Shown here piece by piece: positions 10,414 to 20,883 of a DNA stretch of 64,000 nucleotides (positions are counted from its first letter, which is position 1; every line of letters starts with the position of its first letter). The notes below the pieces were generated by a model, which worked only from the letters and a program-made list of their open reading frames with translations, searched no databases and was not told the DNA's origin. The stretch spans positions 372,001 to 436,000 of the forward strand of contig NZ_SSOA01000004.1 in NCBI RefSeq assembly GCF_004801395.1, read 5' to 3'. Origin of the DNA: Gillisella terrae (GTDB lineage Bacteria; Pseudomonadota; Alphaproteobacteria; Rhizobiales; Rhizobiaceae). The position numbers and the translations under genes are program-made.

Positions 10414-10452
10414 GATTGAACACGCTGCTATTTCCTTTCATCGTGTTCAATC
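10414..10452. repeat. 11-base perfect inverted repeat between lptE and holA
   Basis: Arms GATTGAACACG (10414-10424) and CGTGTTCAATC (10442-10452) with a 17-base loop. No T-run follows, so it is not a clear terminator; an attenuator, processing site or operator for holA are possible. Confidence 0.5.
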
Positions 10453-10582
10453 GACCCATGATATTTATCGCATCCAAGCGTTATAAATATACGAACATGC
10501 CGTAACACTTTAAACCCGCTGTAAAATTGCTTAGACCGATTGCGGTCATGCACGAATGCGGTTGGTCCGGACACGAGGCAAC

Positions 10583-11623
10583 ATGGTTGAAATCAAGTCG
10601 CACGAGTTCGATGGATTTTTACAAAAATCGGCGCAACACTATAAGCTTTTCCTGATTTACGGGCCTGATGTCGGCCTCGTTGCAGAGCGCGCTGCCGCTC
10701 TCGCGAAATCCACAGGCATCGCGCTGGATGATCCCTTTTCGATTATTCGCCTCGACAGCAGTGATCTGCAAGGTGATCCCGGCCGTCTTCTCGATGAAAT
10801 GAACGCGCTTGGTCTGTTTGGCGGGCAACGTTTGGTGTGGGTGAGGGGCGTTGCCAACGAAAAAGCCGTGGTGGATGCACTTCAGCTGCTCTCAAAAGAT
10901 CCACCGGAAACGGCCTGCCTGATCCTGGAAGCCGGTGATTTGAAAAAGACGGCGGCGACACGGAAAATCGCTGAACCAGCCCGCAATATCGCAGTCATTC
11001 CCTGCTATCAGGATGACATTCGCGCGATCAACGCCTTGATAGACGCCGAATGCGCTGCTGCCAACAAGCGAATCACACCCGCCGCCCGCACGCTTCTGGC
11101 TGAATCTCTGGGTGGGGACAGACGTGCATCCCGCAATGAAATTTCGAAATTACTGCTCTATTGCCTTCACGATGATCTGATCGACGAGACCCACGTGGAA
11201 GCTATCATCGGAGATGCAAGCGCCATTTCCACCGACGAGGCCGTAGACGCCGTGCTGGCGGGCAACCCGGATGCTTTGATTCACGCCATTCAAAAGATCT
11301 CGACGTCCAAGACACCGATGTTTCTGGTACTTCAGGGTTGCCTGCGTCAATTCCAGCTTCTTGATGTCATGCGCAGTGAAATGGAAGAAAAGCGCCAACA
11401 GCCCGCACAGGTTATGCAGACCTTGGGCAGGGGCATCCATTTCAAGCGTAAACCGCTGTTCGAGAAAGCTCTCCGGAACTGGCCGCTGGCGGCCATTACC
11501 CAAGAAATGCAACGTCTCCAGGCAACCATTTTGGCAAGCAGACGGCAGCAGTCGCTGGAAGACACAATGGCTTTACACAGCCTTTTGGCAATCACCTTGC
11601 AATCGGCGCGGCGCAATCGATAG
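10583..11623 (+). CDS. holA: DNA polymerase III subunit delta
   Basis: The clamp-loader subunit that opens the beta clamp. It has 346 residues, the usual length. Seen: the HolA N-terminal fold with LFLIYGPDVGLVAERAAAL in the normal place of the degenerate P-loop, and the C-terminal collar domain with MFLVLQGCLRQFQLL near 255. The start at 10583 (MVEIKSHEFDGF) has GAGG six bases upstream; an in-frame codon nine residues earlier looks wrong. It lies downstream of lptE, as in many proteobacteria, though here a gap of 189 bases with an inverted repeat separates them. Confidence 0.9.
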   Translation: MVEIKSHEFDGFLQKSAQHYKLFLIYGPDVGLVAERAAALAKSTGIALDDPFSIIRLDSSDLQGDPGRLLDEMNALGLFGGQRLVWVRGVANEKAVVDALQLLSKDPPETACLILEAGDLKKTAATRKIAEPARNIAVIPCYQDDIRAINALIDAECAAANKRITPAARTLLAESLGGDRRASRNEISKLLLYCLHDDLIDETHVEAIIGDASAISTDEAVDAVLAGNPDALIHAIQKISTSKTPMFLVLQGCLRQFQLLDVMRSEMEEKRQQPAQVMQTLGRGIHFKRKPLFEKALRNWPLAAITQEMQRLQATILASRRQQSLEDTMALHSLLAITLQSARRNR

Positions 11624-11859
11624 ATAATCATTAGCTGGCTACCATGTGATGTGCCATGTCTCGTGCGAGAAGATCGCTAGACCCCATTCTCTACACGGCA
11701 TAATTTTTCGCTCAAACCGATTCCGATTAAAGGCATTGGGCGATAGCCATCGCGCAGTCAAACAGCAAATCGTCACGCATAGAACTTGGTGGCAAAAGCA
11801 CCATCGGTTTCGCAATTCCGATCTGCGCTGCTGCATAATTCCAATATGATAGAGTTAAG

Positions 11860-11895
11860 AATGTGTCAGAAAAAGCGGAATCCGGTTTTCCCAAA
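11860..11895 (-). repeat. dispersed palindromic repeat, family B copy
   Basis: Contains GCGGAATCCGGTTTTCCC preceded by TGTGTCAG. It is the reverse complement of the unit at 48932-48980 with few changes. Confidence 0.65.
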
Positions 11896-11920
11896 CAGAC
11901 AGATGAAAGCGAAGTTGAGC

Positions 11921-12022
11921 TACAGCGTCTTGCGCAATATAGGGCTTACAAAGGACGCTGCAACATTTTTAATCTGCTGCATGACTTTCTTTAAATCGAT
12001 TCCGATTCAAGAAATTATGCAG
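11921..12022 (-). repeat. dispersed palindromic repeat, family A, diverged full-length copy
   Basis: Same module order as 34804-34907: TACAGCGTC, a degenerated hairpin centre, GACGCTGCAAC, TTTTTAATCTGCTGCAT, TTAAATCGATTCCGATT, then AATTATGCAG. The first hairpin has lost most of its pairing. Confidence 0.65.
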
Positions 12023-12058
12023 GCGAGTGGGTCATGTTCAATCTGACGCTGACAGATT

Positions 12059-12940
12059 TTATCGTGATTCCAGGAGGCGACAAATTTCCTCCAATTGCTC
12101 AAGGGTTTTATAATTGATCCGCAATTGGCCGCCGCTTCCTTTGTGACTGATTGTCACGTCCAAACCGAGGCGGTCGGTCAGGCTCCGCTCAAGTGCAATT
12201 GTATCTGAATCTTTGCTCTGAGCAGCGGCCGCTTGGCGGTTTTGACTCACGCCGCGTATATCATTTTGCGCGAGCCGTTCTGCGTCACGCACAGACATAC
12301 CTTTTGCGACAATCTGACGGGCGAGGGCCGTCGGGTCTGAGGTTGAAACCAGCGCTCTTGCGTGACCGGCAGAAAGTGAACCATCCGCCAACATATCCCG
12401 CACTGGTTCTGGCAGCTTCAACAATCGTAAGCTGTTAGCGACGTGGCTTCGGCTTTTGCCAATGATCTCACCGAGATCATTTTGGGTGTAGCCGTGATCC
12501 TCAATCAACTGATCATAGCCCATGGCTTCTTCCAGAGGATTAAGATCAGCACGTTGAACGTTTTCAACGATCGCCAGCTCAAGAGCGGTCCTGTCATCCA
12601 CATCCCGGATAATAACGGGGATTTCAACCAAACCCGCCAGCTGGGCTGCGCGCCAGCGCCGCTCACCGGCAATGATTTCATACCGTCCAGCTCCCACAGT
12701 GCGAACAACAACGGGCTGGACAATTCCATGCTGCCGAATGGAGCCAGCAAGCTCCTGCAATACAGTCTCGTCGAAATAGCGGCGGGGATTGCGCGGATTG
12801 CGCGACACGAACTCGATGGGTGTCATCCGGTCGGGCGAAACAGGCGCTCTTGCCTCATCCACAGGGATGGGTTGATCCATCTCGCCGATCAACGCAGCAA
12901 GACCACGGCCCAGACGCCGCTTTGAAATATCGTCATTCAT
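12059..12940 (-). CDS. parB: chromosome-partitioning protein ParB
   Basis: Binds parS near the origin, spreads as a CTP-dependent clamp and directs segregation with ParA. It has 293 residues. Seen: the N-terminal ParB/Srx-like domain with EIIAGERRWRAAQLAGL near 90-106 (GERRWRA is the CTP-binding box), the central helix-turn-helix YTQNDLGEIIGKSRSHVA near 150, and a short C-terminal dimerisation domain ending LEEICRLLESR. It is the last gene of the mnmG-rsmG-parA-parB run, 26 bases after parA. A perfect parS lies about 1.4 kb upstream inside rsmG. Confidence 0.96.
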   Translation of the reverse strand: MNDDISKRRLGRGLAALIGEMDQPIPVDEARAPVSPDRMTPIEFVSRNPRNPRRYFDETVLQELAGSIRQHGIVQPVVVRTVGAGRYEIIAGERRWRAAQLAGLVEIPVIIRDVDDRTALELAIVENVQRADLNPLEEAMGYDQLIEDHGYTQNDLGEIIGKSRSHVANSLRLLKLPEPVRDMLADGSLSAGHARALVSTSDPTALARQIVAKGMSVRDAERLAQNDIRGVSQNRQAAAAQSKDSDTIALERSLTDRLGLDVTISHKGSGGQLRINYKTLEQLEEICRLLESR

Positions 12941-12966
12941 AACGAACCTCTTTCGTCGAAATTCAA

Positions 12967-13761
12967 TCAGGCCGCTTTGCGCTGGCGCTCACGCTGTATA
13001 ACCTCAGAGGCAAGCTGGAGATAGGCTTGGCTGCCTGCACATTTCAAGTCATACAGAATGGCCGGCTTACCATAAGACGGAGCCTCTGATACGCGTACAT
13101 TTCTTGGAATGAGCGTATGATAAACCTTTTCACCGAGATGGGTGCGCACATCGCTCACCACCTGCTGAGCGAGATTGTTTCGGGAATCAAACATTGTTAG
13201 CACGATGCCCTGAATATCCAGGCTTGGATTAAGGCTGCGTCGAACCTGACTGATTGTTTCCAACAACTGGCTAAGACCTTCCAATGCGAAAAACTCACAT
13301 TGTAGCGGAACGAGAATGGAATGGGCAGCCGCCATCGCATTCATTGTCAGCAAATTGAAGGAGGGGGGGCAATCCACCAACACATAAGAATAGCTCAGAG
13401 CCTCGGGCGAGACCAACGCATTCTTTAACCGAAATGCGCGATCGGTCTTTTGCGAAATTTCCATCTCAAGCCCGAGCAAGTCGAGCGTCGAGGGTATAAT
13501 CGAAAGGTTAGGAACAGCCGTTTCAACCGCGGTTTCATCGACTGTGTGGGTGCCAATCAACAGGTCATAGGATGAGAGCTTGCGGTTTTTCCGCTCGATG
13601 CCAAGACCTGTGCTGGCATTGCCCTGCGGGTCAAGGTCAACAATCAGCACACGTTCGCCAATCGCTGCTAGGGCCGTCGCAAGATTAATGGCCGTGGTGG
13701 TTTTACCAACGCCGCCTTTTTGATTTGCAATGGTGATGATGCGATTTTTCTCGTAAGCCAT
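12967..13761 (-). CDS. parA: chromosome-partitioning ATPase ParA
   Basis: A Walker-type ATPase that forms the DNA-bound gradient pulling ParB-parS complexes apart. It has 264 residues. Seen: the deviant Walker A KGGVGKTT at 15-22 with the signature lysine, the Walker A' region VLIVDLDPQGN near 40, and VLVDCPPSFN near 130. It begins 18 bases after rsmG, in the usual mnmG-rsmG-parA-parB order of the chromosomal ParABS system; plasmid RepABC types would carry an N-terminal extension absent here. Confidence 0.97.
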   Translation of the reverse strand: MAYEKNRIITIANQKGGVGKTTTAINLATALAAIGERVLIVDLDPQGNASTGLGIERKNRKLSSYDLLIGTHTVDETAVETAVPNLSIIPSTLDLLGLEMEISQKTDRAFRLKNALVSPEALSYSYVLVDCPPSFNLLTMNAMAAAHSILVPLQCEFFALEGLSQLLETISQVRRSLNPSLDIQGIVLTMFDSRNNLAQQVVSDVRTHLGEKVYHTLIPRNVRVSEAPSYGKPAILYDLKCAGSQAYLQLASEVIQRERQRKAA

Positions 13762-13779
13762 GAGGTCACCCGACTGATC

Positions 13780-14430
13780 TTAATCTGATCGCGCGAGACC
13801 GCCAACTTCGAGGATTACGGAGTCTCTCTCGATCACGCTTGGATGTATTACCAGATCGAAAGCCCAACGACCACGCGCTTTCTCCACTTCAGCCAGATAA
13901 TCCCGGCCTTTATGCAAAAAGAGCTTCATAGTCGGGTTCTCAAGCGCCCAGGGTTCGCTATAGCTGAAGAGAAGATCGAGGTCAGCCAAGGCACGGGCAG
14001 AAATAGCGTCGCAGCGGGGAAGGGTCTTGTAAGCATCATCGATTCGAAGTGGATGCACCTTTCCACGCGCGCCTGTCTCCATCAACGCAGTGCGCAAGAA
14101 GCCCGCTTTTTTATGATTGCTCTCAACCAGATCAACCCATCCGTCAGTAAATTCGCCAAGGAGAATTGCCGTGATGACGCCCGGAAATCCGCCGCCACTG
14201 CCCAGATCGATCCAATGCTTTGGCTCCGGCGAGAGCTTGAACAATTGCACACTATCAGCGACGTGACGGTGCCATACCTGATCGCGTGTAGAATTGGCAA
14301 CGAGGTTCATGGTCTTGGACCACTTTTGAAAGAGGTCCACAAAATGGACCAGCTTTTGATGTGTTTCACGTGAAACACGTAGCCCGGTAAGATCAGCCAG
14401 AAGACTCGCGGACATTGTATCAGCTGGCAT
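13780..14430 (-). CDS. rsmG: 16S rRNA (guanine527-N7)-methyltransferase
   Basis: Methylates G527 of 16S rRNA using S-adenosylmethionine. It has 216 residues. Seen: the SAM-binding motif [13 protein letters not shown] near 75-87, [14 protein letters not shown] near 100, and [14 protein letters not shown] near 140. The start at 14430 overlaps the mnmG end by 11 bases; a second ATG five codons in would leave a small gap instead. The perfect parS at 14362-14377 lies within codons 18-23, so the protein sequence VSRETH there is partly dictated by the ParB site. Confidence 0.95.
   Translation of the reverse strand: MPADTMSASLLADLTGLRVSRETHQKLVHFVDLFQKWSKTMNLVANSTRDQVWHRHVADSVQLFKLSPEPKHWIDLGSGGGFPGVITAILLGEFTDGWVDLVESNHKKAGFLRTALMETGARGKVHPLRIDDAYKTLPRCDAISARALADLDLLFSYSEPWALENPTMKLFLHKGRDYLAEVEKARGRWAFDLVIHPSVIERDSVILEVGGLARSD
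14362..14377. promoter_or_regulatory. parS centromere site, perfect match
   Basis: TGTTTCACGTGAAACA, identical to the universal chromosomal parS palindrome. It lies inside rsmG, about 6.7 kb from the oriC interval and beside parAB, which is where ParB would nucleate. Confidence 0.93.
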
Positions 14431-16294
14431 GACGCACTGTTTCCTTGTTTAAGTAAGCAATAAGAAGCGAAATCGCCGCAGGCGTCATTCCGTCCAATTG
14501 CGCAGCCTGCGCGAGATTCACAGGACGCGCTTTCTCCAATTTCTGCTTCAATTCGTTCGACAATCCGGACAAGGACGCGAAGTCAAATTCGGGGGGAATG
14601 CGTCGCTCCTCGTCGCGCTTGGTGGCGGCAATGTCGGCATTTTGCCGATCCATATAAACAGCATAGGTGGCATAAATTTCGACGGCTTCAGCAATCTTAG
14701 GCTCAAGCTCCGACAGTTCCGGCCAGATTTTTGTCAGACTGGCGAGATCCAAATCGGGGTAGGCCAGCAGCTCCAGCGCTGAACGCCGACGTCCATCCTG
14801 ATTGATCGCAATGCCACGCGCTTGAGCTTCATTGGGAGTCACCACCTTGTTTTGCAGCTCTGCAATGGTGTGGTTTACCTCAGCGCTGTAGCGCTGGAAT
14901 TTATCGGCCCGTCGGCTATCAATGCAGCCAAGTTCGATGCCCAATGGCGTCAATCGTTCATCGGCATTGTCAGCGCGCAACGAAAGACGGAATTCCGCGC
15001 GCGAGGTAAACATACGATAGGGCTCAGCAACACCACGGCTGGTCAGATCGTCAATCATCACGCCGATATAGGATTGTGTCCGGCTAAAGTGAACCGCTTC
15101 CAAACCGCCCACAGCCCGCGCTGCGTTGATGCCTGCCACGAGACCTTGCGCACCCGCTTCTTCATAACCCGTCGTGCCATTGATTTGGCCTGCGAGATAA
15201 AGACCCTTTAAGCGCTTCAGCTCCAGGCTCGGGGAAAGCTCGCGCGGATCAACGTGGTCATATTCAATCGCATAGGCGGCCTGCAAAATGGTGACATTCT
15301 CAAGTCCGGGCAAGGTGCGCATAAAGGCGTGTTGAACGTCTTCGGGCAGGGAGGTTGAAATTCCGTTCGGATAGACTGTGAAGTCGTCCAGACCTTCCGG
15401 CTCAAGAAACACTTGATGACCATCACGGTCGCCAAAGCGGGTGATCTTGTCTTCAATAGACGGGCAATAGCGCGGGCCAACGCCCTCGATCTGGCCGGAG
15501 TACATGGCGGAAAGGTGGATATTGTCTCGAATGATTTTGTGGGTTTCCGCTGTTGTGCGGGTAATGCCACAATCAATTTGCGGATTGGTAATCGCATCGG
15601 TCATGAAGGAGAATGGCACAGGATCGGCATCAGCGGACTGCATTTCCAACTCAGCCCAACGGATCGTTCGGCCATCCAGACGGGCGGGCGTTCCGGTCTT
15701 CAAACGGCCAAGCTTCAGACCCAGCTTGCCAAGGGTCTCACTCAATCCCACCGACGGTGCTTCGCCGACACGACCGGCCGGAATTTTCTTTTGGCCAATG
15801 TGAATAAGCCCGCGCAAGAAAGTGCCCGATGTGAGGATAACGGCCCCCGCCGCGATTTCTTGCCCATCCGCCAGCACCACGCCGCGAACCTGCCCATCAA
15901 TGATCGTCAAGTCAAATACGTCACCTTCAACAATGGAAAGGTTTTCCTGCCCAAACAGACTGGCCTGCACGGCATTGCGATAGAGTTTCCGATCCGCCTG
16001 GGTGCGAGGGCCCCGGACAGCCGGGCCTTTCTTTCTGTTCAACAGACGAAACTGGATTCCGGCAGCGTCTGCACAGAGACCCATGACCCCGCCAAGCGCA
16101 TCAATCTCACGCACAAGATGGCCTTTGCCCAAACCGCCAATGGCGGGATTGCAAGACATCACTCCGATGGTATCACGCTTGTGGGTTACGAGCGCTGTCG
16201 AGGCACCCATCCGTGCAGCGGCGCTGGCGGCTTCGGTGCCTGCATGACCGCCACCAATCACCACAACATCAAATTTCTGCTTTGCCACTGCCAT
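14420..16294 (-). CDS. mnmG: tRNA uridine-5-carboxymethylaminomethyl modification enzyme MnmG
   Basis: The FAD-dependent partner of MnmE that builds cmnm5/nm5 groups on wobble U34 of tRNAs. It has 624 residues. Seen: the Rossmann FAD motif [13 protein letters not shown] near 11-23, the family signature [20 protein letters not shown] near 46-65, [18 protein letters not shown] near 370, and the C-terminal GidA-associated domain. The start at 16294 ([15 protein letters not shown]) fits the family; a start 30 codons up would run back over a parS-like site. mnmE lies 25 bases upstream on the same strand, so the two partners are likely co-transcribed. Confidence 0.97.
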   Translation of the reverse strand: MAVAKQKFDVVVIGGGHAGTEAASAAARMGASTALVTHKRDTIGVMSCNPAIGGLGKGHLVREIDALGGVMGLCADAAGIQFRLLNRKKGPAVRGPRTQADRKLYRNAVQASLFGQENLSIVEGDVFDLTIIDGQVRGVVLADGQEIAAGAVILTSGTFLRGLIHIGQKKIPAGRVGEAPSVGLSETLGKLGLKLGRLKTGTPARLDGRTIRWAELEMQSADADPVPFSFMTDAITNPQIDCGITRTTAETHKIIRDNIHLSAMYSGQIEGVGPRYCPSIEDKITRFGDRDGHQVFLEPEGLDDFTVYPNGISTSLPEDVQHAFMRTLPGLENVTILQAAYAIEYDHVDPRELSPSLELKRLKGLYLAGQINGTTGYEEAGAQGLVAGINAARAVGGLEAVHFSRTQSYIGVMIDDLTSRGVAEPYRMFTSRAEFRLSLRADNADERLTPLGIELGCIDSRRADKFQRYSAEVNHTIAELQNKVVTPNEAQARGIAINQDGRRRSALELLAYPDLDLASLTKIWPELSELEPKIAEAVEIYATYAVYMDRQNADIAATKRDEERRIPPEFDFASLSGLSNELKQKLEKARPVNLAQAAQLDGMTPAAISLLIAYLNKETVRHAS

Positions 16295-16306
16295 CTTGAT
16301 CACCAA

Positions 16307-16322
16307 TGTTTCACGTGAGTCA
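16307..16322. promoter_or_regulatory. parS-like site, 14 of 16 bases
   Basis: TGTTTCACGTGAGTCA overlaps the mnmE stop and lies just upstream of mnmG. The core TCACGTGA is intact and both mismatches are in the right outer half. Confidence 0.5.
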
Positions 16323-17639
16323 TTTTCCAACGCAAAATTCAGAGAAAATCTTGCCCAATAATGTTTCGGTATCGACTCGACCAATCAACCGACCCAAGCT
16401 GTCTGACGCCATACGCAAATAGTCTGCGCGTATTTCCAGTCCGAAGCGGCTATCCAGAGCACGATCAATATAGTCCAACGCTTGTCGCAGACATTGAATA
16501 TGTCGATGGCGGCTTGGAATGATTGATTCTCCTGATCCGATACGGTTCCGAATCGTTTTCAAGAGCAGGCTTCTGAGCGATTCAATGTCATTTGCGTTAT
16601 GGCTGGACAATAACAAATCAAAACCTTCAGGCTTTGGCGTCGCCTCAACCAAATCTGCTTTCGTTCCGATAGATAGATACGGAACCGAAACAAATTCCTC
16701 TGCGCCATTATCGCTCATTGCCGATAAATCTTGAAGCAGCAGCACAAGGTCTGCTTCTTCGATCTTGCGAAGAGCGCGGCGGATGCCCTCTTGCTCGACT
16801 TCTTCTTCCGTCTCGCGAATACCGGCGGTGTCATACAGGCGAACGACGTAACCTTCAAGGTCAATGTCGCATTGAAGGATATCACGGGTCGTTCCCGCAT
16901 AATGGGTAACAATGGCAACGTCACGCCCAGCCAGTGCATTCAGCAAACTGGACTTGCCTGCGTTTGGCCGTCCAGCAATCACCACAGTAAAGCCATCACG
17001 AATAATCTCGCCACGGCGCTCGTCCAGACTGGCTTCATGGATGGATTGCCGCAAGGCCGATAGCTCCTCCCAGACAACAGGAGCCACGGAGCCTGGAATA
17101 TCCCCTTCATCAGAAAAATCCAGATCGGCCTCAATCATCGCTCGGCAGTATATCAGACGGTCTCGCCATCGATTGTAGAGGGCCGTGGCTTTGCCATCAG
17201 CCTGCTGCATGGCCTGCCGTCGTTGCATCTCCGTTTCAGCGGCAAGGAGATCAGCAAGGCCTTCAATCTCGACGAGATCCAGCTTTCCATTTTCAAAGGC
17301 GCGCCTGGAAAATTCGCCGGCCTCCGCCAAACGACAATTGGCCTCATCACCCAAGCGAGCCAGAAGAGAGGCCACAACGGCACGACTGCCGTGAACGTGC
17401 AATTCGGCACAATCTTCGCCAGTAAAAGAGGCTGGGCCTTCGAAAAACAACACCAACCCGCGATCAATGGTTTGACCGTCACGGTCCCGAATCGATCTTA
17501 ATGCTGCGACGCGCGGCGCAGGAAGGGCACCACACACCGAGCGCAACACCTCTTGCACGGATGGTCCGGAGAGCCGTATGACGGCAACGCCGCAAGGAAG
17601 GGCGCCCGTCGACAAAGCAAAAATAGTGTCCCGTGCCAT
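16320..17639 (-). CDS. mnmE: tRNA modification GTPase MnmE
   Basis: The GTPase partner of MnmG in tRNA wobble-uridine modification. It has 439 residues. Seen: an N-terminal tetrahydrofolate-binding domain beginning [10 protein letters not shown], a G domain with [14 protein letters not shown] near 225, the potassium-loop region [16 protein letters not shown] near 270 and GTKADL, and the C-terminal Cys-x-Gly-Lys motif as CVGK. The start at 17639 (MARDTIFA) was chosen over one six codons upstream because GAGG stands upstream at a usable distance. Confidence 0.96.
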   Translation of the reverse strand: MARDTIFALSTGALPCGVAVIRLSGPSVQEVLRSVCGALPAPRVAALRSIRDRDGQTIDRGLVLFFEGPASFTGEDCAELHVHGSRAVVASLLARLGDEANCRLAEAGEFSRRAFENGKLDLVEIEGLADLLAAETEMQRRQAMQQADGKATALYNRWRDRLIYCRAMIEADLDFSDEGDIPGSVAPVVWEELSALRQSIHEASLDERRGEIIRDGFTVVIAGRPNAGKSSLLNALAGRDVAIVTHYAGTTRDILQCDIDLEGYVVRLYDTAGIRETEEEVEQEGIRRALRKIEEADLVLLLQDLSAMSDNGAEEFVSVPYLSIGTKADLVEATPKPEGFDLLLSSHNANDIESLRSLLLKTIRNRIGSGESIIPSRHRHIQCLRQALDYIDRALDSRFGLEIRADYLRMASDSLGRLIGRVDTETLLGKIFSEFCVGK

Positions 17640-17667
17640 AGGCATCCTCATTTCCAACCGTATCAGA

Positions 17668-17701
17668 TCAAATCGATTCCGATTTCAAGAATTATGCAGT
17701 A
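17668..17701 (-). repeat. dispersed repeat, family A, partial copy
   Basis: Carries AAATCGATTCCGATTT followed by AAGAATTATGCAGTA, the distal half of the family A unit. The paired hairpin half is absent. It lies just upstream of mnmE. Confidence 0.65.
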
Positions 17702-17712
17702 GCCAGATAAAC

Positions 17713-17745
17713 GAAAAGACCTCCAGTTTTTTCAAACCAGAGGTC
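17713..17745 (-). terminator. intrinsic terminator of rho
   Basis: On minus, GACCTCTGGTTT pairs with AAACTGGAGGTC (with wobble pairs) around a short A-rich loop and is followed by TTTTCG. It is about 100 bases past the rho stop and upstream of mnmE. Confidence 0.75.
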
Positions 17746-17847
17746 ATTTATAGCAAAAAAGAATCCGGCTCATTATTGAGAAGTTGATCTTCGAAAACGC
17801 CCTCGATCGAGGCTATAAAATCTAAGACACCTCAGAGCCGGCTCACT

Positions 17848-19113
17848 TTAGGTGTTCATCGACTCGAAGAAGTCACCATTGGTCTTGGTCTGCTTCAACT
17901 TGTCGATCAGGAATTCAATGGCATCGGTGGTGCCCATTGGAGCCAGAATGCGGCGAAGCACAAAAATCTTCTGCAGATCCTGACGCGGTACCAACAGGTC
18001 TTCCTTACGGGTGCCGGATTTAAGAATATCCATGGACGGGAAGATACGCTTATCGGCGACCTTGCGATCAAGCACGATTTCGGAATTGCCTGTACCCTTG
18101 AACTCTTCAAAGATCACTTCGTCCATACGGCTGCCTGTATCGATCAGTGCGGTGGCGATGATGGTCAGCGATCCACCTTCTTCAATATTACGTGCCGCAC
18201 CGAAGAAGCGCTTGGGGCGCTGGAGCGCGTTGGCATCCACACCACCGGTCAAAACCTTACCCGACGATGGAACAACGGTGTTGTAGGCGCGGCCAAGGCG
18301 GGTGATGGAATCGAGCAGAATGACAACGTCGCGTCCGTGCTCCACCAGGCGCTTGGCCTTTTCAATCACCATTTCAGCAACTTGCACGTGGCGCACAGCG
18401 GGTTCGTCAAAGGTTGAGGAAACCACTTCGCCGCGCACGGAACGCTGCATGTCCGTGACTTCTTCCGGCCGCTCGTCAATCAGCAGCACGATCAGATAGC
18501 ATTCCGGATGATTGGCCGTGATGGAATGGGCGATATTCTGCAACAGAACCGTTTTACCGGTGCGTGGCGGTGCCACAATCAGGCCGCGCTGGCCTTTGCC
18601 AAGCGGTGCAATCAAGTCAATCACACGGGCAGAAAGATCCTTGGTGGTTGGATTTTCCAGTTCCATCTTGAACCGCTCATTCGGATAGAGCGGTGTGAGA
18701 TTATCAAAGTGAACTTTGTGACGGATTTTTTCCGGGTCTTCAAAATTGATGGTGTTGACCTTGAGAAGGGCGAAATAGCGCTCACCTTCCTTCGGACCAC
18801 GGATCGGACCTTCAACCGTGTCACCCGTCTTCAGTGAGAAGCGGCGCAGCTGGGAAGGGGAGATGTAAATATCATCTGGCCCCGGCAGATAGTTGGCATT
18901 GGCCGAACGCAAAAATCCAAAGCCATCCTGAAGAACTTCAACCACGCCCTGACCGATAATCTCGACGTCCTGAGCCGCCAACATTTTCAAGATCGCAAAC
19001 ATCAGTTCCTGTTTGCGCATTGTGGAGGCGTTTTCGACCTCGAGCGATTCAGCGAAGGCCAGCAAATCGGTTGGCGATTTGCTTTTAAGTTCTTGTAGCT
19101 TCATTTCAGCCAT
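17848..19113 (-). CDS. rho: transcription termination factor Rho
   Basis: A hexameric RNA-dependent ATPase that ends transcription of untranslated RNAs. It has 421 residues. Seen: the Rho N-terminal helical domain ([20 protein letters not shown]), the RNA-binding CSD ([20 protein letters not shown] near 80), the P-loop [15 protein letters not shown] near 178, and [19 protein letters not shown] (R loop region). The start at 19113 (MAEMKLQEL) gives the length usual in rhizobia; neither candidate start has a clear Shine-Dalgarno, which is compatible with autoregulated rho leaders. A leader of about 190 bases separates it from hemJ upstream. Confidence 0.97.
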   Translation of the reverse strand: MAEMKLQELKSKSPTDLLAFAESLEVENASTMRKQELMFAILKMLAAQDVEIIGQGVVEVLQDGFGFLRSANANYLPGPDDIYISPSQLRRFSLKTGDTVEGPIRGPKEGERYFALLKVNTINFEDPEKIRHKVHFDNLTPLYPNERFKMELENPTTKDLSARVIDLIAPLGKGQRGLIVAPPRTGKTVLLQNIAHSITANHPECYLIVLLIDERPEEVTDMQRSVRGEVVSSTFDEPAVRHVQVAEMVIEKAKRLVEHGRDVVILLDSITRLGRAYNTVVPSSGKVLTGGVDANALQRPKRFFGAARNIEEGGSLTIIATALIDTGSRMDEVIFEEFKGTGNSEIVLDRKVADKRIFPSMDILKSGTRKEDLLVPRQDLQKIFVLRRILAPMGTTDAIEFLIDKLKQTKTNGDFFESMNT

Positions 19114-19307
19114 GAAGGGGACCATAATCTATCGGTTTGGGGAAGGGCGTGCGGAGGAAATTCGGCCCTTTCGGATGGACCGATAAGAACGTAACATGCA
19201 TGCCTCGAAGAATTGTGTGGCGAAAATAGCCAAAACCAGACTGCGCCGCAAGGGGACACGGCGATTTCAGCGCAAAATAACCGAAATCTCCGATCTCTAC
19301 CCCTCAA

Positions 19308-19847
19308 TTAGAAGGGTTTAACCACCACGAGAATCACAATCACGATCATTAGCACTGTGGGTATTTCATTCATTGCCCGCCAAAAGCGAGGGGTTTTTAC
19401 ATAATCGCCACGGGCGAAAGCTTTGGCACTCCTGCCAAAATATTCGTTCACCAGGGTCAATGCTACAACAGCTGCAATCTTTGCATGTAGCCAGCCCCCT
19501 TGAAAATGGAAAAAAGCAGAAGCCATGTAGAGGCCCAGAATCCAGGAAATGGCCATGGCCGGCCGCATGATGACATTCATCAGCCGCCTTTCCATCACGG
19601 CAAATGTCTCGGCCTGAGCTGATCCTTTTGGCGCGTCGGAGTGATAAATAAACAGCCGGGGCATATACAAAAGCCCGGCCATCCAGGACATCACCGCGAT
19701 GATGTGAAGCGCCTTGATCCAAAGATAGGCTTCATCCGGCCCCAGCCAAAACAACCAAAGACCGATTGCGCAAAATATCAGCAGTGCAATCACCGCGCGG
19801 GTTTGCGCTTTTCTTCCGGCTTTTTCGCTCTTTTGGCTCTCGCTCAT
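19308..19847 (-). CDS. hemJ: protoporphyrinogen IX oxidase HemJ
   Basis: Oxidises protoporphyrinogen IX to protoporphyrin IX, the penultimate haem step, in the inner membrane; it replaces HemG/HemY in most alphaproteobacteria. It has 179 residues from the start at 19847 (MSESQKSEK), one base after the hemE stop. Seen: about four membrane helices, LWIKALHIIAVMSWMAGLLY with the conserved His and RLFIYHSD, RRLMNVIMRPAM, and GGWLHAKIAAVVAL with the second conserved His-x-Lys. Coupling to hemE places two haem enzymes in one operon. Confidence 0.92.
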   Translation of the reverse strand: MSESQKSEKAGRKAQTRAVIALLIFCAIGLWLFWLGPDEAYLWIKALHIIAVMSWMAGLLYMPRLFIYHSDAPKGSAQAETFAVMERRLMNVIMRPAMAISWILGLYMASAFFHFQGGWLHAKIAAVVALTLVNEYFGRSAKAFARGDYVKTPRFWRAMNEIPTVLMIVIVILVVVKPF

Positions 19848-19848
19848 C

Positions 19849-20883
19849 TCAAGCGTTCTCCCCACGCACGTGGCGCACAAGTTCACTTACTGTTTCCGGT
19901 TGAGCCTGAGGCGTAATGCCGTGGCCGAGATTGAAAATCAGTGGGCCATTGCCAAGACGATCCAGAATCCGGCTGGCTCCATCCTTCATCGCCTGACCAC
20001 CGGCAATCATCAACATGGGATCGAGATTGCCCTGCACAGGGCTTTCTTTTTGAAGGTCCGCTGCAAAGGACAGCGGCACGCTCCAATCAAGACCAATGGC
20101 ATCAGCGCCCGTCTTTCGCGCATAGTCTTTCAGCAAAATGCCGGCACCCTTGGCAAAGGCGATAATTTTGGCATCCGGACGGCGCGCGCGCACCGTATCG
20201 ACAATACGCTTGACCGGTGAGACGCAAAAATCAGTAAATTCGTCTTCACCGAGAACGCCTGCCCAGGAATCGAAAATCTGAACGGCGTCCGCGCCCGCTT
20301 CTAATTGACCCAGAAGATATTCTGCAGACAAATCCGCTAGAATATCGAGAAGCCGCAAAAACGCTTGCCGCTCGCGATAAGCAAACAAGCGGGCCGGGGC
20401 CTGATCCGGTGTGCCATGACCGGCAATCATATAGGTCGCAACCGTCCAGGGAGCGCCACAGAAGCCCAGCAGGGTGGTTTCATGGGGGAGGGTGGCTCTG
20501 AGCTTCTCAACGGTGTCCAGAACCGGGTTCAGGTGCGGAAAGACCGAGTTTATCGAAAGCCCATGAATCTCATCAGCTGATATCGGTGTCATTTCAGGGC
20601 CAACACCTTCGCTGAAGGTGACATTGCGCTTCAAAGCATCTGGAATGACCAGAATATCAGAGAACAGAATGGCAGCATCAAAGCCATAGCGACGGATGGG
20701 CTGCAAGGTCACTTCAGTGGCAAGCTCTGGCGAATAACAGAGATCGAGGAAACTTCCGGCCGTTTTGCGCGTTTCTCTGTACTCAGGAAGATAGCGTCCT
20801 GCCTGACGCATCAGCCAAATGGGTGGCGGAGAGAGGGTTTCGCCTTTGAGCACCTTCAGAATCTTTCGGTTTTCAACGCTCAC
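19849..20883 (-). CDS. hemE: uroporphyrinogen decarboxylase
   Basis: Converts uroporphyrinogen III to coproporphyrinogen III in the cytoplasm. It has about 344 residues. Seen: [17 protein letters not shown] near 20-36 (the substrate-binding arginines), [13 protein letters not shown] near 75, [13 protein letters not shown] near 140 and [10 protein letters not shown] near the end. I place the start at GTG 20883 (MSVENRKIL), preceded by AAAGGT; a TTG five codons earlier is the alternative. Its 5' end borders the putative origin, as hemE does in Caulobacter and rhizobia. Confidence 0.95.
   Translation of the reverse strand: MSVENRKILKVLKGETLSPPPIWLMRQAGRYLPEYRETRKTAGSFLDLCYSPELATEVTLQPIRRYGFDAAILFSDILVIPDALKRNVTFSEGVGPEMTPISADEIHGLSINSVFPHLNPVLDTVEKLRATLPHETTLLGFCGAPWTVATYMIAGHGTPDQAPARLFAYRERQAFLRLLDILADLSAEYLLGQLEAGADAVQIFDSWAGVLGEDEFTDFCVSPVKRIVDTVRARRPDAKIIAFAKGAGILLKDYARKTGADAIGLDWSVPLSFAADLQKESPVQGNLDPMLMIAGGQAMKDGASRILDRLGNGPLIFNLGHGITPQAQPETVSELVRHVRGENA

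Larger units (their letters stand above)
11624..12058. other. gene-free, repeat-filled interval between holA and parB
   Basis: 435 bases between convergent genes. It holds a decayed family A fragment near 11697-11737 (CCGATTCCGATTAAAGG core), a family B copy at 11860-11895, and a nearly complete but diverged family A copy at 11921-12022. No coding sequence looks real, and no clear GC hairpin with T-run was found for holA or parB. Confidence 0.6.
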
